This document shows positions 44,727 to 57,800 of a DNA stretch of 64,000 bases, piece by piece. The notes beneath the pieces are model-generated. The model saw nothing but the letters and a program-made list of their open reading frames with translations. It was not told the DNA's origin and did not search any database. The first letter of the stretch is position 1. Each line of letters begins with the position of its first letter. The position numbers were made by a program, and so were the translations under genes. The stretch comes from Pachypanchax playfairii. Its lineage: Eukaryota > Chordata > Actinopteri > Cyprinodontiformes > Aplocheilidae. The stretch is from the NCBI GenBank assembly GCA_006937955.1, contig SSNP01000123.1, positions 1,096,083 through 1,160,082 on the forward strand. Direction: 5' to 3'.

Positions 44727-46990
44727 TAAAGACCAAGGCAGTGGAGGAGTGGCCAAACCCTTCATCCAGGAAGGAGCTCCAGCATTTCCTGGGGTTTGTC
44801 AACTTTTACAGGAGGTTCATCAAGAGTTTCAGCACCATTGCCGCTCCCCTCACAGCACTCACATCTACAAAGGTCACCTTCCAGTGGAGCCAGGCGGCCG
44901 ATCAAGCCTTCCGGGAGTTGCAGCAGCAGTTCACCGGGGCGCTGGTCCTCGCTCACCCCGATCACACCATCCAGTTTGTTGTGGAGGTTGATGCTTCTGA
45001 CATTGGGGTGGGCGCAGTTCTGTCACAGCGCACGGGGTCTGATGGCAAGATGCATCCTTGCGCCTTTTTCTCTAAACGGTTCACCCTCACTCAACAGAAC
45101 TACGACATTGGCAACAGAGAGCTCCTCGCCATTAAACTCGCCCTGGAGGAGTGGTGACACTGGCTGGAAGGGACTGAGCAACCGGTACTGGTCTGGACGG
45201 ATCACACAAGCCTAGAGTACATTCAAGCAGCTAAAAGACTAAATCCGCAACAGTTTCGCTGGTCCTTTTTTTTTCTCCCGCTTTAACCTCAACATCTTCA
45301 ACAGACCCAGATCCACGATCAAACCAGACGCCCTCTCTCGCATACACCAGCCAGACCAGCCTCAAGACCAGTCCACCTCCATCTTGCCCTCCTCTGTCAC
45401 CTGGGACGTCGAGGCGGCAGTTCGCATCACTCTCCAAACGGAACCGGACCCCGGGGGTGGACCACCCAACAGGACGTATGTTGCAGCTGCCGTCAGATCC
45501 CAGGTCATCTGCTGGGGCCACGCTTCCCAGTTTGCCTGTCATCCCGGAGTCAGCCAAACCATCGGGTTGCTCCGGAGATATTTCTGGTGGCAGTCGCTGA
45601 ATAAGAATGTGAGAGACTACATGGCCGCCTGCTCCACGTGCACCCATAATAAATCATCCCACCAGCTACCATTCCATTCCATTTCTGTCCATTTAATTGA
45701 TAGAGCACATTTAAAAACAGCATGGGAGCTGACCAGGGTGCTGTACAGGGATAGCACATAAAGTTAATAGCGCTCCAGCCAGACTCCTTCAACCCCTCAC
45801 CATACCCTCCAGACCCTGGTCCCACATCTCGTTAGACTTCCTCACCAGGCTCCCCAGTTCTCAAGGCAAATCAGTCACACTCACAGTCATAAACCGTTTT
45901 ACTAAGTCATGTCACTGTATTGCCTTGTCTAAACTCCCGTCTGCCCAGGAGACAGCCGGGCTCCTCATTCATCATGTTTTTAGGCTTCACGGCATCCCCT
46001 TTGAAATCCTCTCAGATCAAGGGCCACAGTTCATCCCAGATTAGGTCTGGAGGGAATTCTGTGCATCACTCAGAGCTCACTCCAAACTCACATCTGGATA
46101 CCACCCTCAGTCTAACGGTCAGTGTGAATGCCTCAACCAAGAAATTGAAAATCAGTTATGGTGTGTGTGCTCGCAGAACCCCACCTCCTGGTCTCTTCCC
46201 CTCTCCTGGGTCGATTATGCGCACAACTCCCACATCTCCACAGCCACTGGACTCTCCCCGTTTGAGGTATGTCTCAGATACCAACCTTCACTGATCCCCA
46301 GTTCACATCCCGAACCTACTATCACATCAGCCAGAACCCACATCCGCAATTTAAAACGCATCTGGTCGAAGACTCAACACATACTTCAATGCACTGCTGC
46401 CCAAAACAAGATCATAGCAGACAGGAAATGCATCCCCGCACCCAATTACTCACCTGGTCAAAAAAGTGTGGCTCTTTGCACACGATTTCCCCTTTAAATA
46501 CACCTCTCGTAAACTGGCTCCCAAGTTCCTCGGTCCTTATGTCATAGATTCTGTCATCAGTCCCTCCACAGTCCGTCTTAAGCTCCCCTCTCATTTCTGT
46601 ATTCACCCTGTATTTCATGTTTTACAGCTCAAGCCTGTCCGCACCAGCCCCTTGTGTCCCCCTGAAGAATCACTACCTCTGGCCTGCATCATCGATGGAC
46701 ATCCCGCTTACACCGTGTGCAGGATCGTGGGGATCCGTTAGGGTCAGGGTTATCCGTATCTTGCAAACTGGGAAGGGTATGGCCCCGAGGACAGCTCCTG
46801 GGTCCTCGGTCCTTCATACTCAACCCTTCCCTCATCACAGACTTCGAAGCCTCCTCAGCATCCACATCCACCACTAACACCTCCCCCTCCACCTCCTCTT
46901 CCATTCCTTCCTCCTCCATCCCCACCTCCTCCTCAAAATCATCCTCCTCCACCTCCTCCATCCCTTCTGTCTCTGCTGCAAATCTGTGTG
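44727..46990 (+). pseudogene. Gypsy (chromodomain) polyprotein remnant: RT end, RNase H, integrase, chromodomain
   Basis: What remains is, in order: the reverse-transcriptase thumb (ELQHFLGFVNFYRRFI), RNase H (VVEVDASDIGVGAVLSQR, NRELLAIKLALEEW), the integrase zinc-binding HHCC region (CHPGVSQTIGLL...ACSTC), the integrase core, and a chromodomain (YLANWEGYGPEDSSWV), then a Pro/Ser-rich end. It is broken by a stop at about 45155, frameshifts near 45270, 45670-45770 and 46460, a stop in the integrase core, and one before the chromodomain at about 46738. At the first integrase aspartate position the sequence has Asn (VINRFTK); the second Asp (SDQGPQF) is kept. A non-related retroposon fragment interrupts the linker at about 45670-45768. 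It has no remaining function. Confidence 0.85.
45670..45768 (+). repeat. short retroposon fragment inside the Gypsy remnant
   Basis: TAGAGCACATTTAAAAACAG and the following GACCAGGGTGCTGTACA are typical of fish L2-like 3' ends. The Gypsy reading resumes at CTCCAGCCAGACTCC. Confidence 0.5.
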
Positions 46991-47022
46991 GTTCATTGGC
47001 TCGGAAGCCATGAGGCGTCCGT

Positions 47023-47036
47023 TAAGGGGGGGGGGG
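47023..47036 (+). other. polypurine tract of the Gypsy element
   Basis: AAGGGGGGGGGGGG-type run immediately before the 3' LTR, the primer site for plus-strand synthesis. Confidence 0.7.
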
Positions 47037-47041
47037 TGTAC

Positions 47042-47848
47042 TGTCAGGTTCCAGCTCTGGTGAGTGGTGTGTGTGCCATATTCCTACTAACCTGTCATTC
47101 CAGGGTGTGGCAGCAGCAGGTGCAATCAGCAGATCAGGTGCAGGTGTGACTGGGATAAAAGCTGAGGAGGAACCAGAGACAGACCCCAGTTGGTTCCATG
47201 ACTTACAGTGGTAACGTGTGGCCGTACTAGCTCTTATTGTGAATTACTGAGTAGTATACTTACCTCCTCGTTGTCTTCCTCACCTTCCAGCTCTTCATCC
47301 TCCTTCCTCGCTGGCCGTCTGCTGCGCCGTTCAGAGGGCTCAGCTCTAGTCCCGACGTGGTTCTGCACACCCGTTCCAGCCTCAGCCTTGGTCTGTCTCT
47401 CCTCCTCGGTCCCTCGCACACCTGCCCTGGTTGTGCCACCCTGCTCTGTCCACACTGCAACCTCTACCAAGACACCATCATCACCTGGATCCATAATCTC
47501 ATCATCATACCTGGAAAACATCACCACTAAGCTGCTTCCTCAGTCCTCCCTCCACGTTCCAACCTTCACCTGCACCCATAAGTCTGCGAGCACAATCCCC
47601 ACACGCCGTACCCATTACCATCCACCTCCAGGTTATCCAGTTACTAACCTGTTCTCTCCTCCGCTGCCAGATCTCCTCCCGAGGTCCCTTGGTTCCAGCC
47701 TTCCAGTTCTCCTGCACATTAACATATCATGATCATTTACTCTGTCCTGTAAAAGAAAACAATAAATTATTGTTTTTACCCTTTTACCCCTCTCTTGGTC
47801 TGAAGTCTGGGTGCTACTAGAGTTCGCTACAAATCCCGCATCATGACA
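47042..47848 (+). mobile_element. 3' LTR of the Gypsy element
   Basis: It starts TGTCAGGTTCCAG and ends CATCATGACA (TGTCA/TGACA ends), 807 bp. A TATA-like GGGATAAAAGC is near 47152-47162 and an AATAAATTATTG poly(A) signal near 47760. Reading frames of up to 174 codons inside it are incidental. The element's own 5' LTR survives only as 44647-44726. Confidence 0.8.
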
Positions 47849-48864
47849 TCTTACTTTTCTTTTTAGGTTGTGTTAAGACTTTACAGGTTGAAAATAATTA
47901 TTTTAGAAATTTGTTCAGCGGGAGCCTCTAGGAAGACGCCCTACTCCATTTTTGGCTCACTAGCGCCCCCCTCCAAGACTCAGTTTTAATGAACCGCATT
48001 TGTCAATTAACTCCACAAAAAACCCACTTCAAAATGTCCAAACTATCCCTTTAAAACTGAAGCTTGCAGCTTAAAAGAACACCTGCAATATTTATAACTT
48101 AGAAAAAACACTTTACAGAGTGCAGTTAGATAGCCATAAAATTTTAGTGATTTTTTTTCAATAATAAAAACATGTACGATAATAAAAAACATAAAACATG
48201 TACATTTTCTATATTCAAATACAAAATAATCAGTAGAGTATTTTTAATAACTTAAAATGAATGAGAAAAGATCAAACAAATGTGATGTTCCCCAAAACAT
48301 AGTCTATATCTACATTGTATAGCTATTTTATTCTAATAAATTAAATTAATGTTAAAATTTAAAAAACTGAGGTAATTTATGATTATCAATACATTCATAT
48401 GCACAAAAAGAAATGTAATCATTTACCAGTTGCTTTTTCAGCTTATTGAATGTTAATAAATTACAGAGAAAAAAGTTGAGTCTATTTCCTTATTTCAGAC
48501 AGTAAAAATTATTTCACAAATACATAAAAAACTCTTGGAGATTGGAGTTTTAAATATGTACACCAAATGTTTTAGAGTTTTCTCTCAGATGATTTTATGA
48601 AACATTCACCATCACCAACTTGAAAAGTTTTCAAATTGTCACAGACACACACACATAACATTAGGATAAAGTTGCAGTTTCACTAAAAAATTGTCAAGTA
48701 AGGTCATTTGTATGTGCTACACAGTGCACTTTTGGTCCTGGAACTTTCTGACATTGAACACCAAAGAAATAGATAAGCATAGATGCATGTATAACAATAG
48801 TTACACATTTAGATTAGTTACTCGCTGTAACATCTCAGTTTATCTGCCTTCTCTCCATCTGAGC
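47849..48864 (-). other. probable slc7a2 3' UTR and AT-rich flank
   Basis: On the minus strand the region after the stop codon at 48865 is AT-rich, with an AATAAA candidate at 48327-48332, about 535 nt downstream. 47930-48055 is a short GC-richer piece with CTAGCGCCCCC and CCCTTTAA words, possibly a MITE fragment. Confidence 0.45.
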
Positions 48865-51800
48865 TCAGAATTTCTCCTCTCTGATGACTTCCTTTTCTGT
48901 ATTGCCACTGATTGTTTCGATGACTGTGTTGTTGCCCATGAGTCGCTTCCTCTGAACACTGTTGCGGACTCCATAGCCAAAATAGATTACTAACCCTTCA
49001 GAAAGAAGAGAAGGATTATTACAATTCAACAACCAAGATGATAACACTCAATAATCCTTTAAAAATTGTCATACCAACTAACATCCAGATTCCATATCTT
49101 AGCCAGGTAGCTGAACCCAACTGTACCATCAGGTAGACGTTGATGAGCGTGCTCAGTAAAGGTAGAGCAGGGAGTAATGGTACCTATAAGAAGAGAAAAT
49201 TAGACAGTAATTTTTTTCTACAAAAAGTTTGAGAAACCTGTCCGAAATTACTTGAATAGTTTGTATAGTTAAAGTAGTCCCACCATAAAAGAGGCCTTTG
49301 AAGGATTTTGAGGGTGCCGCCAGATGAAAAACAGGATAAGTAGCAGGATCAAGGCGAGGATGCAGACAAGCACCACACTCCATGGCTCCACACGAGACAG
49401 AGCATCTAAGCCCTGAGTCAGAGTGATACACAATGCAACCACACAGACAACTGCAAAAAGATATTGAAAAAACAAACATTTTAGAATAAAAGGATGGAAA
49501 CTGTAACTAAAGAGCCCCAAGTACTTCTGTATAGTCTCCTGTATTTACCAGAGCTTACAGTCAATATTGTGACTGTCCGTGCAGTGGTAGTATTAGGAGA
49601 TGATGGAGGATGCAAGAAGGCCATCTTGGAGTCTGATTCTCTGATCTGTAGGTCTGAGTCTTCTGAAGAACTTGCCTGGTACCGCAGTATAAGGATGCAT
49701 AAGGCAACAAGAGTGTATGCAAACAGAGTGCCAATGGACATCATTTCAACTAAGGCTTCCAGGTCAAACAGGAGGGCCATGATTGCTAAACACACACAGG
49801 TGAGAACACAAAATTGGGTCATTTTAAGATAATCCTCAACACAACACTTAAGACTAGATTAAGTGTCTGTATACCTGCCACTGTTCCAGATGCAACAGTA
49901 GCTATAGCAGGACTGCCCTTAGCAGTGACTCTTGTCAAAGGCTGGAAAAGCAGTCCGTCTCTTGCCATGGCGAAAAGAACCCGAGGCATTGGGAACATAG
50001 AGCCCAGAAGGCTGGAGACAAAAATAAAATTGCACTTCAGTTAATTTGTACTTTATTAACAGAAAATCAGAAAGGCTGGTTGATTCTAAAATTATTTTGT
50101 GGTTAGAAATTAAATCGATTTGCTGGCTGGCTTCTCTCTATGGGCCACATTTCCTGAGGATCTTTCATTTGCATTTGCCTTTTAACCCTTTAACTGCCAA
50201 AGTCACAGAATTGTGACAGCTCATGCAAATACAATAACAGGCCTTTAAATGTATCATTGGTATATATATTTTTTTGCCACAACCAGTTGACAGTAATGTA
50301 TCTCTTTGATTTTAGATAACACCCACCCTAAAAGTTGCTGTCAGACAAAGTACAGGTGCTGTCCATGTGGTGTTGCACTGTGTACTGTATTCTGCTTCCA
50401 GACATACCACAGTCTAAAAGATTACAAAATGTGTCACCTGGACATATTTAAATTGAATTGTGTAAATAATTTTGTTGAGAAATCAATTTAATGGCATTGG
50501 TTTTTTTTATATAGACAAAAGGCCTAAGTAAGAGGTGTAAAATGGCCTAAAAATGGCCTAAAAAATTTATTTCTTTAGTTGGTGTTGTGAAAATAAATTT
50601 GGAGATTTCATGTTCTATAAATTTAGGTATTTCAATTAGTTTTTGGTGATTTACTGATTTTGGATTTCTTATTGAACTACTGTGGCCAAAAACATTAAAA
50701 GAACATCAAACAACATATAAATAATTATGTTCAGAGGTTTGTACATGAAACTAGATCCAAATAACAAAACATACATATGTAAAAAGTTCCTTTTTGTCTA
50801 AGAATTTTTTTTAACCAAGATGGTTGCTGGTGATGTAATCAGTGAGTTCATCATATGTAATTAAATTAATTCATTAAATGTGTTACTTTAAGAAACTTGT
50901 TTTCCAAAATCTGAATTTGCAGAGAAAATTCTGACAGTCAAAAGGATTTTGTAGCAAATTCAGACATCTAATTTACTTTAAAATCTTATACTTATGGTTT
51001 CCAAAAGAAAACGTTATAATATTCATAAATCATAGACCTGGTTTGGCTTGAAATAAAGAAGCCAAAAGATAATGAACCAGTTTCGTTATCTATTGGCTAC
51101 TAGATTGTCAATCACACTTCTGTACGTACTACGTAGTTTGTGGAGGCCTCAGGGCTGGTTAACGCTGCACGGAGTAGAACCAAGGCCGCTTCCATTCAGT
51201 GCCCTAGTTAACCTATAAGGTGTAGTTCACACCAGACGCGGAGTGCTGTTAATTGATCATTTCGGCGTCTGGTCTATTTTTTGCGCGAGCCACGAGCGTT
51301 CAGCATCAATTCTGGCAGGAAGTCACACCAAGACACACGAGACAATCCGGTCAAAAATAATAGCATTTTTCAAAATAAAAAACAGCGGTTACCGATAGTA
51401 AACAAAACAAGGGGAGTCCTACGCAAATTCACGATTTACAGAGGCATTTCTTATGTTGGGGGAAGAGGGAGGGGGGGGCCTAAAACACATGCGCACTATT
51501 CGAAAAATGGTATGGTATGGTATGGTATGGTATGGTATGGTATGGTATGGTATGGTATGGTATGGTATATAATATCAATTTGGGCATTTTTGAATTTTGT
51601 GTCACATTAAATGTTCCCAGTGGTCCTGAAAAGAATTTGTTTGTATGTGTAGCAATGTTAATATGCAATGCTAATAAAGACATGAACTCAGCTGTAAGTG
51701 TAATTTAAGACCTGGTGGAAAGGGCGCATAGAGATCCCACTGCCACAACGTATTTTGCAGGACCCCAGCCGACGTATTCAAAGGCCACTGGCAGAGGGCT

Positions 51801-54800
51801 CTTCTCATTCAGCATGTAATAAGGCATCATCAGGGTGAGGGCAGCAGACACAGCAAAATAGGCCAAAAAACAGATCAGAAGGGAAGCCACGATTCCCACA
51901 GGGACTGACTTCTGGGGGTTCTTGACTTCCTCACCTTCAAAAGAGCAACAATCATTAACAAGCATTAGCATGATGGCACAGTTAGTTGCACTTTTTATTG
52001 TAAAAAGAAGGTTCTGGGTTTGAAACTTGACTAGAATCTGACTAGAGTTTGTGTTTTCTCCCTGTGCATGCATTAGTTTTCTCTGGTTGACTCTCACACA
52101 TTAAAAGCATGCATTTTGATTTGTCCTGCTATATTATGTTGGCCCTAGTTCTGAGAGACAGTCACCGTCAGTTATAAATGATACATATCAATGTCTTTAA
52201 CAGTTTCCAGTCTGGTTGTCAGGCATTTCACAAAACAGACTAACCACCTAACTATAATGTAACTGATGACCTCCTGCTTAGTGCTCATAGACAAGACAGC
52301 TAAAGTACATTTGTTTTAGTTTTAAATGCCACATTTGAATCAGAATCAGTATTACAATTGATTTATCGCTGAGTATCATTTGAAAAACACAAGGAACTTG
52401 TCTTGGGTAAAGGAGCTCAGAGAATAAAGTAGCGGTAAGAGAAACAGAAAAATACAAAAACAGCAGAATTTGTATAATGAAACCAATTGTGCAATAGTTC
52501 AAAGTCTGTGTCTTTCACAGAAACTGTAAGGTGCAAAGAAGTTTGTCACAGAATTAACTTGCATCATCTAGAGTTATGGGTTGAATATAGGGATTTGACT
52601 TGCTAATCCTCCTATTTTACATGATTTTTTGTCACGCTTTAGTAATTATATATGGTACTGTACTTCTATTCTTCATGTACATGCTTGGTCTTGGCCAGCT
52701 TGTTAAAAACCATAACACACATATCAATGCAGATGACACCCAACAGTCCCTAATTGTAAAATATAAAGATTCCAGTCGCCTGGGTCTTACAGCTTTTTAA
52801 GGCACTAAAGTGTTATAAATGTTATCACGATTGGTCAGAGATCATTATGAAAAAAAATTCTGCTCGGGCTGGTTCCAGTCTTGACAGTCTATCAAAGCAC
52901 CAATGCAGCTAGAAATTAAAAACAAGTTATTCTAATTTTTCTAGTTATATTTGATTTTTACCCTAATGTTGATTTTCCTTTTCGTCTAAACACAACAGCA
53001 AAACTGCATCCTCCATGCTTGTCTTCCAATGCAGGGTTCCTACCTCTGGTTCATTTTCCAATTCTGGTTCCTCTTAGAATCTGTGATGATCTCAAAATCA
53101 TACTTTTCACCTTTAAAACCTTAAGTGGCCTTTAACCTAAACACACAACAGACTTATTGGCATGGTAAATAATCTCTGAGATCTGTAGACAATGCCCTGT
53201 TAACAGTTCCCAGGTCAAAGTTTTGGAAAAACGTGGATCAATCCTTCTCCATTTAAAACTCTGTCTCTTGGAATTCACTGGCTACTGGGTTCAGGCTCAT
53301 AAAATTTAACAAATTACATTTACTATTGCAATGAAGATCCATCAAACTAGACTATTTTTATCCTAACCTGTAAAGCACTTTGTAACATTGTTAAGAAAAG
53401 TGCTCTGTAAACAGCATTTTATTGTCATTAATCATAGTTTAAAGATGTTGTAAAGTGCTGTAACATTATGTAGTCCCACTAAAATTGCATGTTTATTGTA
53501 CTTTATTACAACAGTGTTCACAGTTTTGTTATTTTATTGCCTAGTTTACTTAAGTTTACTACTTTCCACAAGGGATTAGTTGTGACTAGAGTAATTGTAA
53601 ATTATTGATATATTGTGTTAAGAAAATTATTCTGCTACATAAAATTAAATTTAGATTACTTAATTTCATTGTGAGATGGTCAAACAAGGCTTTTACCTGT
53701 TGTTGCAATGCAGTCAAATCCAACAAATGCATAGAAACACGTTGCAGCGCCAGCCAGGGTGCCGCTGAAGCCATATGGGAAAAATCCACCAATTCCATAG
53801 TTATGCGTCACATTAACAGCAGAGCTCAGGTTTCTGTATGAAGGGGGAAAATCACCTTGTGTTTACTTATGCTGAGATAAAATGAAATTGATAAGACATG
53901 TTAAGGGACAGGGTTAAACTGCTCTTTGGCCTTACTTGAGCTCTACGGAGGCGTTAATCAGAGCTTCTTCGCTGATCTGCCAGTTTGAGATGTTTCCTTT
54001 GATGAATCCGGAGATGGTTACAAAGAGCAGCACTAGGATGTTGATTGCTGTGAAGATCTTGTTGATGGTTGTTGACTCTTTCACACCAAATGCCAACACA
54101 CCTTTTCATCAAAACATAGAATTTTACTATAACTCGGATATAATTTACATTCGACAGAAGACGTAACGGAATAAGATGTTGAACAGATAGTTATCAGCAA
54201 CGATGTTGTGGCTCTGAACGAGCTCTCCAAGGCTGAGGCTGACCGATAAATTAAACACTTCAGAACAGTAGCGAGCTGACTAAACCCTTATTTGTTGTCC
54301 TCCTGGAGATCGTTCTCATCTTCATGAGGGTTTTCACATAAATAAAAAAATTCCCACTGGGCGGTGTTTTTTTTTTTTTTNNNNNNNNNNTGGTATGGTA
54401 TGGTATGGTATGGTATGGTATGGTATGGTATGGTATGGTATATAATATCAATTTGGGCATTTTTGAATTTTGTGTCACATTAAATGTTCCCAGTGGTCCT
54501 GAAAAGAATTTGTTTGTATGTGTAGCAATGTTAATATGCAATGCTAATAAAGACATGAACTCAGCTGTAAGTGTAATTTAAGACCTGGTGGAAAGGGCGC
54601 ATAGAGATCCCACTGCCACAACGTATTTTGCAGGACCCCAGCCGACGTATTCAAAGGCCACTGGCAGAGGGCTCTTCTCATTCAGCATGTAATAAGGCAT
54701 CATCAGGGTGAGGGCAGCAGACACAGCAAAATAGGCCAAAAAACAGATCAGAAGGGAAGCCACGATTCCCACAGGGACTGACTTCTGGGGGTTCTTGACT

Positions 54801-57800
54801 TCCTCACCTTCAAAAGAGCAACAATCATTAACAAGCATTAGCATGATGGCACAGTTAGTTGCACTTTTTATTGTAAAAAGAAGGTTCTGGGTTTGAAACT
54901 TGACTAGAATCTGACTAGAGTTTGTGTTTTCTCCCTGTGCATGCATTAGTTTTCTCTGGTTGACTCTCACACATTAAAAGCATGCATTTTGATTTGTCCT
55001 GCTATATTATGTTGGCCCTAGTTCTGAGAGACAGTCACCGTCAGTTATAAATGATACATATCAATGTCTTTAACAGTTTCCAGTCTGGTTGTCAGGCATT
55101 TCACAAAACAGACTAACCACCTAACTATAATGTAACTGATGACCTCCTGCTTAGTGCTCATAGACAAGACAGCTAAAGTACATTTGTTTTAGTTTTAAAT
55201 GCCACATTTGAATCAGAATCAGTATTACAATTGATTTATCGCTGAGTATCATTTGAAAAACACAAGGAACTTGTCTTGGGTAAAGGAGCTCAGAGAATAA
55301 AGTAGCGGTAAGAGAAACAGAAAAATACAAAAACAGCAGAATTTGTATAATGAAACCAATTGTGCAATAGTTCAAAGTCTGTGTCTTTCACAGAAACTGT
55401 AAGGTGCAAAGAAGTTTGTCACAGAATTAACTTGCATCATCTAGAGTTATGGGTTGAATATAGGGATTTGACTTGCTAATCCTCCTATTTTACATGATTT
55501 TTTGTCACGCTTTAGTAATTATATATGGTACTGTACTTCTATTCTTCATGTACATGCTTGGTCTTGGCCAGCTTGTTAAAAACCATAACACACATATCAA
55601 TGCAGATGACACCCAACAGTCCCTAATTGTAAAATATAAAGATTCCAGTCGCCTGGGTCTTACAGCTTTTTAAGGCACTAAAGTGTTATAAATGTTATCA
55701 CGATTGGTCAGAGATCATTATGAAAAAAAATTCTGCTCGGGCTGGTTCCAGTCTTGACAGTCTATCAAAGCACCAATGCAGCTAGAAATTAAAAACAAGT
55801 TATTCTAATTTTTCTAGTTATATTTGATTTTTACCCTAATGTTGATTTTCCTTTTCGTCTAAACACAACAGCAAAACTGCATCCTCCATGCTTGTCTTCC
55901 AATGCAGGGTTCCTACCTCTGGTTCATTTTCCAATTCTGGTTCCTCTTAGAATCTGTGATGATCTCAAAATCATACTTTTCACCTTTAAAACCTTAAGTG
56001 GCCTTTAACCTAAACACACAACAGACTTATTGGCATGGTAAATAATCTCTGAGATCTGTAGACAATGCCCTGTTAACAGTTCCCAGGTCAAAGTTTTGGA
56101 AAAACGTGGATCAATCCTTCTCCATTTAAAACTCTGTCTCTTGGAATTCACTGGCTACTGGGTTCAGGCTCATAAAATTTAACAAATTACATTTACTATT
56201 GCAATGAAGATCCATCAAACTAGACTATTTTTATCCTAACCTGTAAAGCACTTTGTAACATTGTTAAGAAAAGTGCTCTGTAAACAGCATTTTATTGTCA
56301 TTAATCATAGTTTAAAGATGTTGTAAAGTGCTGTAACATTATGTAGTCCCACTAAAATTGCATGTTTATTGTACTTTATTACAACAGTGTTCACAGTTTT
56401 GTTATTTTATTGCCTAGTTTACTTAAGTTTACTACTTTCCACAAGGGATTAGTTGTGACTAGAGTAATTGTAAATTATTGATATATTGTGTTAAGAAAAT
56501 TATTCTGCTACATAAAATTAAATTTAGATTACTTAATTTCATTGTGAGATGGTCAAACAAGGCTTTTACCTGTTGTTGCAATGCAGTCAAATCCAACAAA
56601 TGCATAGAAACACGTTGCAGCGCCAGCCAGGGTGCCGCTGAAGCCATATGGGAAAAATCCACCAATTCCATAGTTATGCGTCACATTAACAGCAGAGCTC
56701 AGGTTTCTGTATGAAGGGGGAAAATCACCTTGTGTTTACTTATGCTGAGATAAAATGAAATTGATAAGACATGTTAAGGGACAGGGTTAAACTGCTCTTT
56801 GGCCTTACTTGAGCTCTACGGAGGCGTTAATCAGAGCTTCTTCGCTGATCTGCCAGTTTGAGATGTTTCCTTTGATGAATCCGGAGATGGTTACAAAGAG
56901 CAGCACTAGGATGTTGATTGCTGTGAAGATCTTGTTGATGGTTGTTGACTCTTTCACACCAAATGCCAACACACCTTTTCATCAAAACATAGAATTTTAC
57001 TATAACTCGGATATAATTTACATTCGACAGAAGACGTAACGGAATAAGATGTTGAACAGATAGTTATCAGCAACGATGTTGTGGCTCTGAACGAGCTCTC
57101 CAAGGCTGAGGCTGACCGATAAATTAAACACTTCAGAACAGTAGCGAGCTGACTAAACCCTTATTTGTTGTCCTCCTGGAGATCGTTCTCATCTTCATGA
57201 GGGTTTTCACATAAATAAAAAAATTCCCACTGGGCGGTGTTTTTTTTTTTTTTGCCTGTTCCAAGCTCGGGTCATCTACCAGAGGATATTACTGTCGCCA
57301 GTTGAACACCATTGCGTGTACCTGAAAGTAGCATTATAAGAGCAGCTGCAAAGACATCTGGGTAGGGTGCCAGGCCAGGGAGGCCCATAGCAGCATTTTC
57401 TTCAAAGTATTTTGATATGACACCACCAATGAGGTCATCAAATGTTCCACTCCAAGCCAGCGCGACGCTGGATGTTCCTGAAATAAAAGAGATAATAAAC
57501 TAATTAGTCTAAGTCACTATTTAACTGCAGTCATAAACAAACAAAAAAGATAATGAGAACATTTCCTTCCCATGATATTCATCTTATCTAAAAATCAACT
57601 CGCTGCTTAGAAATAAATGATCTCACTGGCTGTAAAAAAAAACTTAAACTCATCAAAAGCAGGTTAAAGTTTAAGGAGCAAAATTTTCCTGTAATTGAGG
57701 GTCAATCATTAATAAGGTTCGTTGTTGTTCTGGTGTATGCATCAAGTCACATGTGCATGTGTGTATGTGTATAAAATATATACACATATATATATATATA

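Noticed and set aside
46689..46961. Glu-rich minus-strand frame
   Set aside because: Antisense of the Pro/Ser-rich end of the Gypsy polyprotein remnant.
47208..47732. 174-codon Ser/Pro-rich frame
   Set aside because: Lies wholly inside the Gypsy 3' LTR.
51518..54380. A true tandem duplication of slc7a2 exons 3-5, or a second transporter gene
   Set aside because: The copies look identical, meet at an N run, break in low-complexity tracts, and would shift the reading frame if both were used.
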